Shown here piece by piece: positions 1 to 13,691 of a DNA stretch of 64,000 bases. The DNA lies in NCBI RefSeq assembly GCF_002101295.1, contig NZ_CP020778.1, positions 310,001 through 374,000 on the forward strand. The letters are read 5' to 3'. A program made the translations under genes and the position numbers. The first letter of the stretch is position 1, and each line of letters opens with the position of its first letter. This stretch comes from Candidatus Pelagibacter sp. RS40 (lineage in GTDB: Bacteria > Pseudomonadota > Alphaproteobacteria > Pelagibacterales > Pelagibacteraceae). The notes below the pieces were generated by a model that saw nothing but the letters and a program-made list of their open reading frames with translations, was not told where the DNA came from and searched no databases.

Positions 1-135
1 AAAGTTTTAATTAATAATAGTAAACCTTTTGCACTAATTAAAATAAAAGAAAAAGAATTTGAATTTGATAAGGAGCTTAACTGCGAAAATGCTAAAGTCC
101 TATTTAAAAAACCCCAATGGTTAAGTATTATTTAA
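1..135 (+). CDS. 3' end of an unidentified protein gene (partial)
   Basis: An open frame runs from the first base to a TAA at 133-135 and gives 45 codons ending in KPQWLSII. The start lies outside the window. Codon use and AT content match the neighbouring genes. The tail is too short for a family call; a C-terminal domain such as a PUA-type tail is possible but not shown. It converges on the MazG-like gene and the two stop regions overlap by 8 bp. Confidence 0.5.
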   Translation, partial: KVLINNSKPFALIKIKEKEFEFDKELNCENAKVLFKKPQWLSII

Positions 136-499
136 CAAATTTTGACAAATCTGGTTTAAAATAATTAGGTCCCTTCATTACTTTTCCGGCTTCATTATAA
201 ATTGGTTTTCCATCAACTCCTAATTTGCTCATATTAGAGTTTTGGACTTCTTCAAAACATTTATCTAAATCAATCCCAAAAGCTATGCCTGCCCCATAAG
301 TCACATAAAGTATATCAGTAAGAGCATCAGCAACTTCTAATAGATCCTTATCGTCCATTGCTTGCTTTAATTCATCTAGTTCCTCTTTAATTAAATTATA
401 TCTTAAATCATTTATTTTTTCTGAACTAAAAGAAGGTTTTGATTTTACTTCTTGGCCAAATGTTTGCATAAATGTTTTTACCTTTTGAAAGTTAGTCAT
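128..499 (-). CDS. MazG-like nucleoside triphosphate pyrophosphohydrolase
   Basis: This 123-residue protein looks like a small all-alpha NTP pyrophosphatase of the MazG/DR2231-like group, which hydrolyses nucleotides to monophosphate and pyrophosphate and can clean the dNTP pool. The family metal-binding pattern is visible: EELDEL near residues 39-44 and EVADALTDILY near residues 55-65, giving the acidic ExxE and ExxD pairs on two helices. The length is normal for a single-domain member. It has its own promoter region facing fumC, which is divergent with about 60 bp between them. The exact nucleotide substrate cannot be read from the sequence. Confidence 0.75.
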   Translation of the reverse strand: MTNFQKVKTFMQTFGQEVKSKPSFSSEKINDLRYNLIKEELDELKQAMDDKDLLEVADALTDILYVTYGAGIAFGIDLDKCFEEVQNSNMSKLGVDGKPIYNEAGKVMKGPNYFKPDLSKFVK

Positions 500-560
500 T
501 TTACTCCTGTAAGATTATTAAATTCTAGTATATAAATAATTTGAAACTTTAATCAATTAA

Positions 561-1949
561 ATGAAAACTAGAAAAGAATACGATAGCATTGGATCTATAA
601 GTGTGCCTGATGATAAGTATTGGGGAGCATCTACCCAAAGATCAAATAAATATTTTAATATTGGAAAAATACTAGTTGATCTATCTATAATTAAATCAAT
701 AGCAATAATTAAAAGATCTGCTGCAATAGTTCATAAAAAAGATAAATCGATATCAAGTAAAGTAGCTAGTGCAATAATTAAAGCTTCAAATGAGGTTATT
801 GCTGGAAAGTTAGATCAAAATTTCCCCTTAAAAGTTTGGCAAACAGGATCTGGAACTCAAACAAATATGAATGTAAATGAAGTTATTGCTAATAGAGCAA
901 TCCAAATTCTTAAAGGTAAAAAAGGATCAAAAAAACCTGTTCACCCAAATGATCATGTAAATAAATCTCAATCTACAAATGATGTTTTTCCTACTGCTAT
1001 GCATATTTCAATAGCAAAAGAAACAATTGGAAAGTTAATTCCAAACTTAAAAATTTTAGAAAATTCTTTAAGGAGAAAGTCTGTTGAATTTAAGAAAATT
1101 GTTAAAATTGGAAGAACACATCTACAAGATGCAACGCCACTTACTCTAGGCCAAGAATTTTCTGGATACCATCAGCAAATAAAAAAGAGTTTGGATAGAA
1201 TAAAATATTGTCTTAATGACATTCTTTTTTTAGCGCAAGGTGGCACTGCAGTAGGAACAGGAATAAATACAAAAAAAAATTTTGATAAAAAAATAGTTAA
1301 AGAGATAGGAAGATTTTGTAAGATCAAGTTTAAAACTGCACCAAATAAATTCTCTGAACTTGCTGCACATGATGCAATAGTTAATTTTTCAGGATCTTTA
1401 AATACCTGTGCTGTTGCTTTGATGAAAATTTCCAACGACATAAGATTTTTAGGTTCAGGACCAAGAGCAGGTTATGGTGAATTAATTTTGCCAGAAAATG
1501 AACCTGGCTCATCAATTATGCCTGGCAAAGTAAATCCTACACAATGCGAAGCTGTAACAATGGTATGTGCTAAAGTAATTGGAAATCATACAGGAATTAC
1601 AGTTGCTGGTTCTCATGGACATTTTGAACTAAACGTTTTTAAACCTTTAATTGCACACAATATTCTTCAGTCTATTGATATTATTGCAGACAGCGTAAAA
1701 AACTTTAGTTTGTTTTGTGTGAATGGAATTAAAGCGGATAAATTAAAGATTAAAGAACACTTAGAAAATTCTTTAATGCTTGTAACAGCACTCGCCCCAA
1801 AGATTGGTTATGATAATGCTGCTAAAATTGCAAAAAAAGCTTTAAAGAATAGAACAAAACTTAAATACGAGACTTTAAAAACAGGACTTATTAATGAAAA
1901 GGAGTATGATCATATTGTAAATCCTTTTATAATGACCAAACCAAGTTAG
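561..1949 (+). CDS. fumC: Class II fumarate hydratase
   Basis: It converts fumarate to L-malate in the TCA cycle, in the cytoplasm, as a homotetramer without an iron-sulfur cluster. The 462 residues match FumC in length. The fumarase/aspartase signature GSSIMPGKVNPTQ lies near residues 316-328, the substrate-binding TGSGTQTNMN near residues 96-105, and GRTHLQDA with its catalytic His near residues 184-191. KSQSTNDVFP near residue 140 is also family-typical. Aspartase and argininosuccinate lyase share the superfamily, but the overall pattern favours fumarase. It is transcribed alone and its stop overlaps the stop of the convergent AsmA-like gene by 4 bp. Confidence 0.95.
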   Translation: MKTRKEYDSIGSISVPDDKYWGASTQRSNKYFNIGKILVDLSIIKSIAIIKRSAAIVHKKDKSISSKVASAIIKASNEVIAGKLDQNFPLKVWQTGSGTQTNMNVNEVIANRAIQILKGKKGSKKPVHPNDHVNKSQSTNDVFPTAMHISIAKETIGKLIPNLKILENSLRRKSVEFKKIVKIGRTHLQDATPLTLGQEFSGYHQQIKKSLDRIKYCLNDILFLAQGGTAVGTGINTKKNFDKKIVKEIGRFCKIKFKTAPNKFSELAAHDAIVNFSGSLNTCAVALMKISNDIRFLGSGPRAGYGELILPENEPGSSIMPGKVNPTQCEAVTMVCAKVIGNHTGITVAGSHGHFELNVFKPLIAHNILQSIDIIADSVKNFSLFCVNGIKADKLKIKEHLENSLMLVTALAPKIGYDNAAKIAKKALKNRTKLKYETLKTGLINEKEYDHIVNPFIMTKPS

Positions 1950-3313
1950 TTTAAAATATCTCTCAGAGTAGATTTGAGAACTAACATATTGTTAGTTTTA
2001 ATTATCTCCTCTAATAGATTTTGAGAGTTTTTATCATTAATAAATATATTTGATAAAAACATATCCCCTGTATCTATATTTCTAATAAAATCAAAATATA
2101 CTTTTTCAATATTTTTAATTTTTTTAAAATTAAGTTGAAATTTTCGAGCTAATTCTTTGTGGTTATTAATACTAAGAATATTGCTAGTCTCAAAAAAAAG
2201 CTCACCTTCTTTAATTAGATAATTATAAGAAGATTTAATTATGCCTATTTTATCCATCTCAAAAAACGAGTTTAGGGGTTTAATTTGCCCTTCATTGATA
2301 AGTAGTGAAATTTTTCCATTGCTTAATATTTTACTATCTAAATTTGATAATGATAGTTTCAATTCTCCATTTAAATTTTCTAACAATTTTTTATCAGCAT
2401 TAGAAATTGAATTTAATATGTAATCAGTCATAAAACTTATTTTTTTTTCTTCAAATATTATTTCTCCATCAAAATAAAATGGGTTGAGTTCTATTATTGA
2501 GTTGAATTTAATTTTTTGATTATTTTTTTTTTCCGGTGAGTTAATTTCAATTATAGAATCTTTATAATTATAATTTAATGAGATATTTTCATTCAAAAAA
2601 TCAATTGAACTACTGCCTTTAAACTCTTTTTTATTTTCATATTTAAATAAATTTTTTATATATATGTTTGGGTTTTTAAAATTTAATTCATTTAATGATG
2701 ATTTGGGTTCGTTATAGTTTCTTTTCCAATTAGATTTAAATTCAATATCAAATATAGATCCTTTTAATTGAAGCTCCTTTGTTGTAAAATTTTCGTTTAT
2801 CTGGTAATTAACTTTTTTAATTGGCGCAATTAAGATTACATTATTTTTATTATCATTTAAAAATAATTTTATTTTAGAAATATTTATTGGTTTATTAATT
2901 TTATAATAGAGATGATTTCTAATATCATTAATATCACTTATTTTAAGATTTAAATTAATATTTTGAAACTTTATATCAGTAATAATCATATTTTTTTTTG
3001 AATAAATCTTATTACTTGGTATAAAAAGTTTTAGGTTTTCTACCTCTGTAATTGCAGATTTTTCATCTTCTAAATTAAAGTCGAGATTCGCTTTTTTAAT
3101 TAATAAATGCGGTCTTGGAAGTACCCTGAAAGAAATATTATCTAAAATTTTTAGACTAATCTTAAAATCTGAAAAAAATTTATTTTCTATTTCATTTTGT
3201 ATACTTTTATAATTAAAAAAAACTGGTAATGATAAAAATATAATTATTGTAAAAACTACAATAATTGATGACAAAATAATTGTGGGAGAGTCTATTTTTT
3301 TTCTTTTCCTCAT
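1946..3313 (-). CDS. AsmA-like envelope protein
   Basis: This 455-residue protein starts with a positively charged N-terminus and one hydrophobic segment at about residues 14-34. A long beta-rich, asparagine- and lysine-rich periplasmic region follows. That layout, and the sequence after the membrane anchor (ILDNISFRVLPRPHLLIKKANLDF), fit the N-terminal part of AsmA-family proteins, which are linked to outer-membrane assembly and lipid transport. It is shorter than E. coli AsmA. It is divergent from the UvrD-type helicase with about 35 bp between starts. The assignment rests on architecture and the N-terminal AsmA-like stretch, so the precise role is inferred. Confidence 0.65.
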   Translation of the reverse strand: MRKRKKIDSPTIILSSIIVVFTIIIFLSLPVFFNYKSIQNEIENKFFSDFKISLKILDNISFRVLPRPHLLIKKANLDFNLEDEKSAITEVENLKLFIPSNKIYSKKNMIITDIKFQNINLNLKISDINDIRNHLYYKINKPINISKIKLFLNDNKNNVILIAPIKKVNYQINENFTTKELQLKGSIFDIEFKSNWKRNYNEPKSSLNELNFKNPNIYIKNLFKYENKKEFKGSSSIDFLNENISLNYNYKDSIIEINSPEKKNNQKIKFNSIIELNPFYFDGEIIFEEKKISFMTDYILNSISNADKKLLENLNGELKLSLSNLDSKILSNGKISLLINEGQIKPLNSFFEMDKIGIIKSSYNYLIKEGELFFETSNILSINNHKELARKFQLNFKKIKNIEKVYFDFIRNIDTGDMFLSNIFINDKNSQNLLEEIIKTNNMLVLKSTLRDILN

Positions 3314-3347
3314 AAAATTTAATATGGCTTATACTATAAAAAATTAG

Positions 3348-5367
3348 ATGTTAAATTCAGAATATTTAAAAAATTTAAATGAAAATCAGAGAAAAGCTGT
3401 AGAGTGTTTAGATGGTCCTCTTTTGATAGTAGCCGGTGCAGGATCAGGTAAAACTAAAGTTCTTACCTCAAGAATTGCACATATAATAAAAAAAAATAAA
3501 GCATTTCCAAACCAAATTTTAGCTGTCACCTTTACAAATAAAGCTGCAAAAGAAATGCAATTAAGAGTGTCTAAATTGCTCAGGAAAGATGCTACGGGAT
3601 TACCGTGGCTTGGAACATTTCATTCAATTAGTGCAAAACTTCTTAGAAAACACGCTGATGCTGTTGGACTCAAAAGTAATTTTACAATTATAGACCAAGA
3701 TGATCAAGTAAGACTTATTAAAAATATATGTAAAGCAGAGAATGTAGATATAAAAAAAATATCACCAAAGTATATTCTTGCAATTATTGATAAATGGAAA
3801 AATAAAGGTTTTTATCCTCAAGATGTTATTCTGAAAAGAAAAGATCCTTTAGAAAAAAACTTTTTAAGTATTTACAAAATTTACCAAGAAAAATTGGTAA
3901 ATCTAAATTCAGCAGATTTTAGTGATTTGATTTTGCATACAGTAAAAATATTTGAAAAATATACTGATATTGCTGAATTATATTCTAAGAAATTTAAATA
4001 TATTTTAGTTGATGAATATCAAGATACTAATTTTATTCAAAGTGAATGGTTAAGATATTTATCAGGTCATAATAAAAATATTTGTTGTGTTGGTGATGAT
4101 GACCAATCAATTTACAGTTGGAGAGGTGCGGAAATAAAAAACTTTCTAGAATTTGATAAAGTTTATGAAAATACAAAGGTTATTCGTTTGGAAAAGAATT
4201 ATAGATCAACACAAAATATTTTGAGTGTTGCGTCTAAATTAATTGAAAATAATCAAAATCGAGTAGGAAAAACTTTGTTCACTAATCATGATGATGGAGA
4301 GTTGGTAAGTTTAAGTTGTTTTAGAAATGTTAAAGATGAGGCAACTGAAGTTGGTGCAGAAATTGAGAGAATTAAAAAAAATTATTCTCTTAACGAAGTA
4401 GCAATTTTAGTTAGAGCTATATTCCAAACTAGAGAATTTGAAGAAAGATTTTTAAAAATAGGACTTCCTTACAGAATTGTAGGAGGTATTAAATTTTATG
4501 AAAGAGCTGAAATTAAAGATTGTGTTGCATATTTAAAGGTTATTCACCAACCTTTTGATGACTTATCTTTTGAACGAATAATTAATGTTCCCAAGAGGTC
4601 AATTGGAGATACAACTATCAAAATAATTAATGAGTACTCAAAAGTAAATAAAACTTCGTTGGAAAATGCAGCAAGAAAACTTATTGAAGAAAACAAAATT
4701 AAACCAAAAACTAAATTAGGATTAAATTTATTGTTAAATCTTTTGCAAAAATGGAGAGGAGATTTAAAAAATAAAATAAATCATAATAAACTTTTGCAAC
4801 TTGTTTTGGATGAATCTGGATACAGTGAAATGCTAAAAAACAAAAAAGACTTGGAAAATGAAAATAGATTAGAAAATATAAAGGAATTATTAAGTGCTAT
4901 GAAAGAATTTGATAATCTTGAAAGTTTCTTAGAACATGTTGCCCTTGCAACGTCTTTGGATCAAGATTGGGAAACTGAGAAAGTAAACCTTATGACCATG
5001 CACGCTTCAAAAGGTTTAGAATTTGACGTTGTATTTTTGCCAGGATGGGAGGAAGGTCTGTTTCCTCATCAAAAAAGCATAGAGGAGAAAGGTGAGAATG
5101 GTTTAGAAGAGGAAAGAAGACTGGCTTATGTGGGTATAACCAGAGCAAAAAAAATAGCGAAAATATCTTTTTCTATGAATAGATTTTATCAAGGTGATTG
5201 GATTGATAGCATGTCATCTAGGTTTATTGATGAATTGCCAGATGAAAATTTAAAAAAAAATAACAATTTTATTGATGAAAGCGAGGAAGATTTTGAATTT
5301 AACCAGGACATTGAATTCGATGAACCAATTAGAAGTCCTGGATGGCTGAGATATCAAAAAAAATTAA

Positions 5368-5378
<11 letters not shown>
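3348..5378 (+). CDS. uvrD: UvrD/PcrA-type superfamily 1 DNA helicase
   Basis: A 3'-5' DNA helicase of 676 residues, expected in nucleotide-excision repair, mismatch repair and clearing of stalled forks. The motifs are in order: NENQRKAV (Q motif) near residue 10, Walker A GAGSGKT near residue 30, AVTFTNKAAKEM (Ia), VDEYQDTN (II), GDDDQSIYSWRGA (III), LEKNYRST (IV), TMHASKGLEFDVVFLPG (V) and EEERRLAYVGITRAK (VI). The C-terminus is acidic and ends with an RSPGWLRYQ-like tail, as in UvrD/PcrA. It is slightly shorter than E. coli UvrD. The next gene starts 11 bp before its stop, so the two are probably co-transcribed. Rep is an alternative name for the same fold. Confidence 0.9.
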
Positions 5379-9069
<3,691 letters not shown>

Positions 9070-9909
9070 TTATTTAAGTAGATCTTTTAATTTATGCAAT
9101 ATTGATTGTTCTTTTTCTAAATTTTCTTTTTTTGCTGTATTAATATAATTCTTGTTAAAAATCTTATAACTTTCCTCATACCATTCACTTGATTGGTAAT
9201 TATACCCCAATAAATAAGCATATTTTTTTGATTCACCAACTAAACCCAATCTGTAATGTAACTCTACTAATCTATGAAGAGCTTCCTCGACGTATATAGT
9301 TGTTTCATATTCATTAACTACTGTTTTAAATCTATTTATTGCAGGTATCCATTTTTCCCTGTCTACATAATATCTTGCAAGGTACATTTCTTTTGAGGCA
9401 AGTATTTCTTGTATAAGTTCAAGTTTAAATTCTGCATCAACTGCAAACTCTGTATTTGGATAATCTTTAATAATAATTTTAAAATATTCTTTGGCTTTAA
9501 GTATTTCCTCTAAATCCTTAGTTTCATCAACTATTAGATTGTAATGACTTAAAGCTAGCAGATAGTAAGCATAATCTCTTCTAGGGTGATTTTTGTATTT
9601 TCGTAAAAATTTTTCTAATTCTATTATTGTATCATCATAATAAAGTTGGGAAAAATAAGCATAAGCAGCCATTAATGCTGCTCTTGGAGCCCAGATTGAT
9701 TGTGGGTAAATGATTTCAGCTTCATTAAATTTCTTAGCAGCAAAAATTACATCATTTTTTTCCAACTCTTCGAGACCTTCGTTATAAGCATCGATCATTT
9801 GCGTCTCTAAACTCTTTTCCTCTACTATTGAAATTTTTTCATCTTTTTTGGTGCAAGAATTAAGGTTTAGAAAAAATATTAAAATTACAATTTTATAAAA
9901 TAAATTCAT
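9070..9909 (-). CDS. bamD: Outer membrane assembly lipoprotein BamD
   Basis: BamD is the essential lipoprotein partner of BamA in folding outer-membrane beta-barrel proteins. The 279 residues begin with a lipoprotein signal ending in the lipobox LNSC (acylated Cys at about residue 19). Tetratricopeptide-type repeats follow, with the YfiO-like pattern YNEGLEELEKNDVIFAAKKF, ALLALSHYN-like and YPNTEFAVDAEFKLELI segments. The position directly downstream of lpxC is the usual alphaproteobacterial one. It has a 37-bp gap to lpxC and 9 bp to ligA, consistent with one transcript. Confidence 0.9.
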   Translation of the reverse strand: MNLFYKIVILIFFLNLNSCTKKDEKISIVEEKSLETQMIDAYNEGLEELEKNDVIFAAKKFNEAEIIYPQSIWAPRAALMAAYAYFSQLYYDDTIIELEKFLRKYKNHPRRDYAYYLLALSHYNLIVDETKDLEEILKAKEYFKIIIKDYPNTEFAVDAEFKLELIQEILASKEMYLARYYVDREKWIPAINRFKTVVNEYETTIYVEEALHRLVELHYRLGLVGESKKYAYLLGYNYQSSEWYEESYKIFNKNYINTAKKENLEKEQSILHKLKDLLK

Positions 9910-9946
9910 TCAAAAATTTAGCAGAATTTATGAAAATTTCTAATTA

Positions 9947-10867
9947 TTAAGCAATAGATCTCAATTGACTTCTGTTTGCAAACGAATGTGGAAGGTTTTT
10001 TCCCTTAATTTCAATCAAAGAATAATTTTTTTTATCTGCGAATAATTTTCTCAATAGTTTATTTGTTAAGCTATGTCCTCCTTGAGAACATTTTACCGAT
10101 CCAATTATTCTATAACCAGACAAATAAAGATCACCCATACAATCAAGAATTTTATGATTAACGAACTCTAAATTATTTCTAAGTCCTTCTTTATTTAAAA
10201 TAGTATTATCTTTTACAACAACTGCATTATCTAAGCTGCCACCTTTACCTAGCCCAAGTTCTTCTAATTTTTTTAAATCTTCATAAAGACAAAAAGTTCT
10301 TGAGTTAAAAATATCATTAAGATCATCCTCAAATAGACTGACTTTATTTCTTTGAGTTTGTATAGTTGGATTTTCATATTTTATTTCAAAATCAATTTCT
10401 GAAGTAACATTTGATTTATCAATTGAAATTGATTTGTTTCCCTCTCTAAGCTCTACTTTATTTTCAATTTTTATTAACTTGATGGGATCATCATAATTTC
10501 TAAAACCGGCTTTCAAAATTAATTCTACAAATTTTTTTGCTGAGCCGTCGATTATAGGAAGCTCTTGTGAATCTAATTCAACAATAGCATTATCAACTCC
10601 CAAACCATAAAATGCTCCCATCAAATGCTCAATAGTAGAAACTTTTACATCATATTGGTTTGATACCGCAGTGCACAGTGTTGCATCCATTACATTATTG
10701 TAATTGGGTATAATTAAGTTGTTATTTTTTAAGTCAATCCTCTTGAAAACTATACCTGTATTTGCTGAAGCAGGTAAAACATTCATGTTAACTTCAGCAC
10801 CAGTATGAACACCTATTCCACTGACTGAGAATTTTTTGCTTAAAGTTTTTTGAGTTAATAAAGACAC
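9947..10867 (-). CDS. lpxC: UDP-3-O-acyl-N-acetylglucosamine deacetylase
   Basis: It catalyses the committed zinc-dependent step of lipid A synthesis in the cytoplasm. The 306 residues contain the zinc ligands in TIEHLMGA (His near residue 78) and in NHKILDCMGD (His and Asp near residues 237-241), plus the late catalytic His in CSQGGHSLTNK near residue 265. GIGVHTG near the N-terminus is also typical. In most alphaproteobacteria ftsZ separates ftsA from lpxC; here only 62 bp lie between ftsA and lpxC. Its presence shows the cell is expected to make lipopolysaccharide. Confidence 0.95.
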   Translation of the reverse strand: MSLLTQKTLSKKFSVSGIGVHTGAEVNMNVLPASANTGIVFKRIDLKNNNLIIPNYNNVMDATLCTAVSNQYDVKVSTIEHLMGAFYGLGVDNAIVELDSQELPIIDGSAKKFVELILKAGFRNYDDPIKLIKIENKVELREGNKSISIDKSNVTSEIDFEIKYENPTIQTQRNKVSLFEDDLNDIFNSRTFCLYEDLKKLEELGLGKGGSLDNAVVVKDNTILNKEGLRNNLEFVNHKILDCMGDLYLSGYRIIGSVKCSQGGHSLTNKLLRKLFADKKNYSLIEIKGKNLPHSFANRSQLRSIA

Positions 10868-10929
10868 TCAAGACTTATAATAAATGGTTGATTAATTAGA
10901 CATACAAGTATTATTACAACAAAATACAA

Positions 10930-12093
10930 CTATATTTTTTGAAAAAGATTAAAAAATCTCTCAAAAATTCCTTTGTTTTTATTATTTTTAATGAAATTTT
11001 CCTTTTCTAGGTTGTATTTTAAAGCATACTCCAAACCTGATTTGCAAATCTCTTTATCTGTTTCGTCATAAAAAATTATGTCTTTGAAATTGTTAGAACT
11101 TTCAAAGTTAAAAGAATTTTTATCAAACAACTTAGCTCCACCGCCTATCAAAACTAACAAAATCTCATCTTTATCTATAGTTTCTGAAATTTTAACATCT
11201 TCAAACAACAAATTAAAAATTTCTTCAACACGGGCTAAAATAACTTTTTTTAATAAATCTATTGATATTTTTTTTGTAATTAATTTTTTTGTTAAATTGT
11301 CTTCCTTTTGTTTAATTTCATTAGCATAAGAGAATTCTGTTTCTGATTTATTAAAAAGATGTTTAATCTCCTCAGAGTCTTTTAGATCGATTTTCATTAT
11401 ATAAGAAATATCTTTTGTAATACTTTGCCCACCTATAGGTATATTTTTAAATAAGCGTAAACTGCCATCTCTAAATAGAATTAGAGAGCTTCTTAAAAAA
11501 CCAATATCTAAAAATGCGATATATTTTTCATTTTTAAAATTATTTATATAATTGAAAGACCTTACAACACTAGAACAAAAAGTATTTTTAATTTCTAAAT
11601 TATTTTTAGAAAAAATATTTTTTAAATGAGAATAATTTTCAATAGATATACACAAAAATTTGAATTCAAAAATAATATCTGAATGATCTTTAAGATCATT
11701 TGGTATTTTTTTTAATTCTATTTTATCTACTTTAATACAGCTTGTAAAAAATTGAATTATTTTAAGATCTTTATAGTAGCTATTTATAATTTGGATACAT
11801 TCTCGACAAGCTTCAGTCTTAAGGTCATTTGGTAATTTAATGTGATCAATTCTTTTTTTTATTGATATATCTATTGTGAAAAAATTAGAGTCATCAAACA
11901 ATAAATTAATATCTTCTATATGACTGGAAATTTCTTTTTCTGAATTCTTTATTAATTTTTTTATAATACTTGTGATTTCTTCAAATTTTTCATTATTATC
12001 GATTTTTTCTGATAAATGAGAAATTATTTTTTTTTTTTGATCAAATGTTATAATTTTTACTTTTGAAGAGCCAAGATCAATTACTGTATACAT
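10930..12093 (-). CDS. ftsA: Cell division protein FtsA (divergent)
   Basis: FtsA is an actin-like ATPase that ties the FtsZ ring to the membrane. This 387-residue copy is divergent but starts with the actin phosphate-1 motif IDLGSSKVKI. It has a second phosphate-binding region IAFLDIGFLRSS and an adenosine motif LLVLIGGGAKL. It ends in an amphipathic stretch, GIFERFFNLFQKI, matching the FtsA membrane-targeting helix. Position between ftsQ and lpxC supports the call. Many low-complexity Lys/Asn/Ile positions suggest fast evolution. The FtsZ gene is not adjacent but lies about 14 kb upstream in the same cluster. Confidence 0.85.
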   Translation of the reverse strand: MYTVIDLGSSKVKIITFDQKKKIISHLSEKIDNNEKFEEITSIIKKLIKNSEKEISSHIEDINLLFDDSNFFTIDISIKKRIDHIKLPNDLKTEACRECIQIINSYYKDLKIIQFFTSCIKVDKIELKKIPNDLKDHSDIIFEFKFLCISIENYSHLKNIFSKNNLEIKNTFCSSVVRSFNYINNFKNEKYIAFLDIGFLRSSLILFRDGSLRLFKNIPIGGQSITKDISYIMKIDLKDSEEIKHLFNKSETEFSYANEIKQKEDNLTKKLITKKISIDLLKKVILARVEEIFNLLFEDVKISETIDKDEILLVLIGGGAKLFDKNSFNFESSNNFKDIIFYDETDKEICKSGLEYALKYNLEKENFIKNNKNKGIFERFFNLFQKI

Positions 12094-12100
12094 GTTTACT

Positions 12101-12790
12101 TCATTTATAACTGATAATAATTTTTTTAGGAACTCTCAAATCAACAATACTATTTTTATAGATTTTGCCTTCATCCTCTAAAATTTTATATTGTTTTAAA
12201 GATTGCTCATAATTAGAAAATGGTAATTTAATTGTTATATTATCTTCTTTATTTAAATCCCATCGACTACTTTTAAAATAATAATAATTTTTAATTTCAT
12301 CTAAGTTGAAACTATTACTTCGTAAGTTATTTTGTAAAATTAACAATTCTTCGATCGAAAAATTACCAAATACAAAAGGAACATTTGGTTGAATATTAAT
12401 TTTTTTTTGTTCAATAAATTTTTTGTTATTTCCAATAAGATACACTCTGCCATTTTTCATAGTTTTGCCTACATAACTTGTTTTTTTGATATCTATATTT
12501 AACTCTGATGGAAAAATTTTCTTTATTTTAAAAGTTTCTATATGTTTTATATTATCTAAAATCGAATACATTTGATTGTTGTTAAGTAAAAAAATATTTT
12601 GATTTTTAAATAATTCTAAATCGCTTCTTAATGAATACTCCTCATCTAAATTTAATCCATTTATACTGATTTCATTTAATTTAAATATATTTGAAAATTT
12701 ACTCATTTGCTTAAAATTAAAAATTGTATTTAGAAATACGAATATAAATAAATAAAAATAAATTTTTTTTTTATTTATTGATAGAAGCAT
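12101..12790 (-). CDS. ftsQ: Cell division protein FtsQ
   Basis: FtsQ is a bitopic membrane protein linking early and late divisome proteins. The 229 residues have a short cytoplasmic tail with one transmembrane segment at about residues 9-26. A POTRA-like region follows (ISINGLNLDEEYSLRSDL), then a beta domain. It is small for the family and poorly conserved. The call leans on topology, the POTRA pattern and position between ddl and ftsA. The gene overlaps the end of ddl by 20 bp and lies 7 bp before ftsA. Confidence 0.82.
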   Translation of the reverse strand: MLLSINKKKIYFYLFIFVFLNTIFNFKQMSKFSNIFKLNEISINGLNLDEEYSLRSDLELFKNQNIFLLNNNQMYSILDNIKHIETFKIKKIFPSELNIDIKKTSYVGKTMKNGRVYLIGNNKKFIEQKKINIQPNVPFVFGNFSIEELLILQNNLRSNSFNLDEIKNYYYFKSSRWDLNKEDNITIKLPFSNYEQSLKQYKILEDEGKIYKNSIVDLRVPKKIIISYK

Positions 12791-13691
12791 CTAATAAAAT
12801 TTTATTTATTAATTGTGCAAAAGATATATTTCTATATTTAGCTATTTCTGGAACCAATGATAAAGATGTCATTCCTGGTTGAGTATTAGTCTCCAGGAGG
12901 TAAAATTTATTTCTATTAAATCTAAAATCTGACCTGGTTACTCCTCTACATTTTAGCAATTTATGTGCCTTCAATGCGATAGATGTAACTTTATCATAAT
13001 TTTTTTTACTTATATTTACAGGTATAATATGTTCTGTTTTAGCGTTTGGATTATATTTTGCCTCATAATCATAAAACATTCTCTTTGGCTTGAGTTCAAT
13101 TGCACCTAATTTTTCATTTCCAAGAATAGCTACCTGTATTTCTCTACCTGGAATAAATTTTTCAATTAATATTTCATCATAATGTCTCAATTTTTTCAAA
13201 TTACTTAAGAAATTATTTTTTTTACATATATAAACACTTACACTTGATCCTTCGTTAATTGGTTTAATTACAACAGGAAATTTGAGTTTTTTTTGAACTT
13301 CTTGAATAATTTTTTTCTCATTAAAATTTCTAAATTTAAATTTAATATACTCAGGAGTAAGGATGTTATTTTTAATATATATTTCTTTTGAAATTTCTTT
13401 GTCTATAGCTAGAGATGAAGATAAAACACCAGAGTGAGTATATTTAATTTTTTGTGACTCTAGTATAGCCTGTATATAACCATCCTCTCCGTATCTTCCG
13501 TGAAGTAAATTAAAAGCTATATCAGGTTTAAAAGTATTTATTTTTTTTACAAAATTTCCGTCAGGTTCCACGACATCTATTATGTATTTTTTATTTTTTT
13601 TTAATTCTAAGTAAACACTTCTTGCAGTTTTTAGACTTATTTCTCTTTCATTTGAATAACCACCTGCAATAATTAAAATTTTTTTCTTCAT
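12771..13691 (-). CDS. ddl: D-alanine--D-alanine ligase
   Basis: An ATP-grasp ligase that makes the D-Ala-D-Ala dipeptide for peptidoglycan. The 306 residues show the N-terminal GGYSNEREISLKTA motif, LLHGRYGEDG near residue 62, the ATP-binding VVIKPINEGSSVSV near residue 143, and the metal-binding end LLETNTQPGMTSLSLVPE near residue 267. The length is normal for DdlB. It overlaps murB by 4 bp and ftsQ by 20 bp, so translation is probably coupled along the cluster. Confidence 0.94.
   Translation of the reverse strand: MKKKILIIAGGYSNEREISLKTARSVYLELKKNKKYIIDVVEPDGNFVKKINTFKPDIAFNLLHGRYGEDGYIQAILESQKIKYTHSGVLSSSLAIDKEISKEIYIKNNILTPEYIKFKFRNFNEKKIIQEVQKKLKFPVVIKPINEGSSVSVYICKKNNFLSNLKKLRHYDEILIEKFIPGREIQVAILGNEKLGAIELKPKRMFYDYEAKYNPNAKTEHIIPVNISKKNYDKVTSIALKAHKLLKCRGVTRSDFRFNRNKFYLLETNTQPGMTSLSLVPEIAKYRNISFAQLINKILLDASINK

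Noticed and set aside
1172-1441. 89-codon frame antisense to fumC
   Set aside because: Shadow of a highly conserved coding region; no independent signals.
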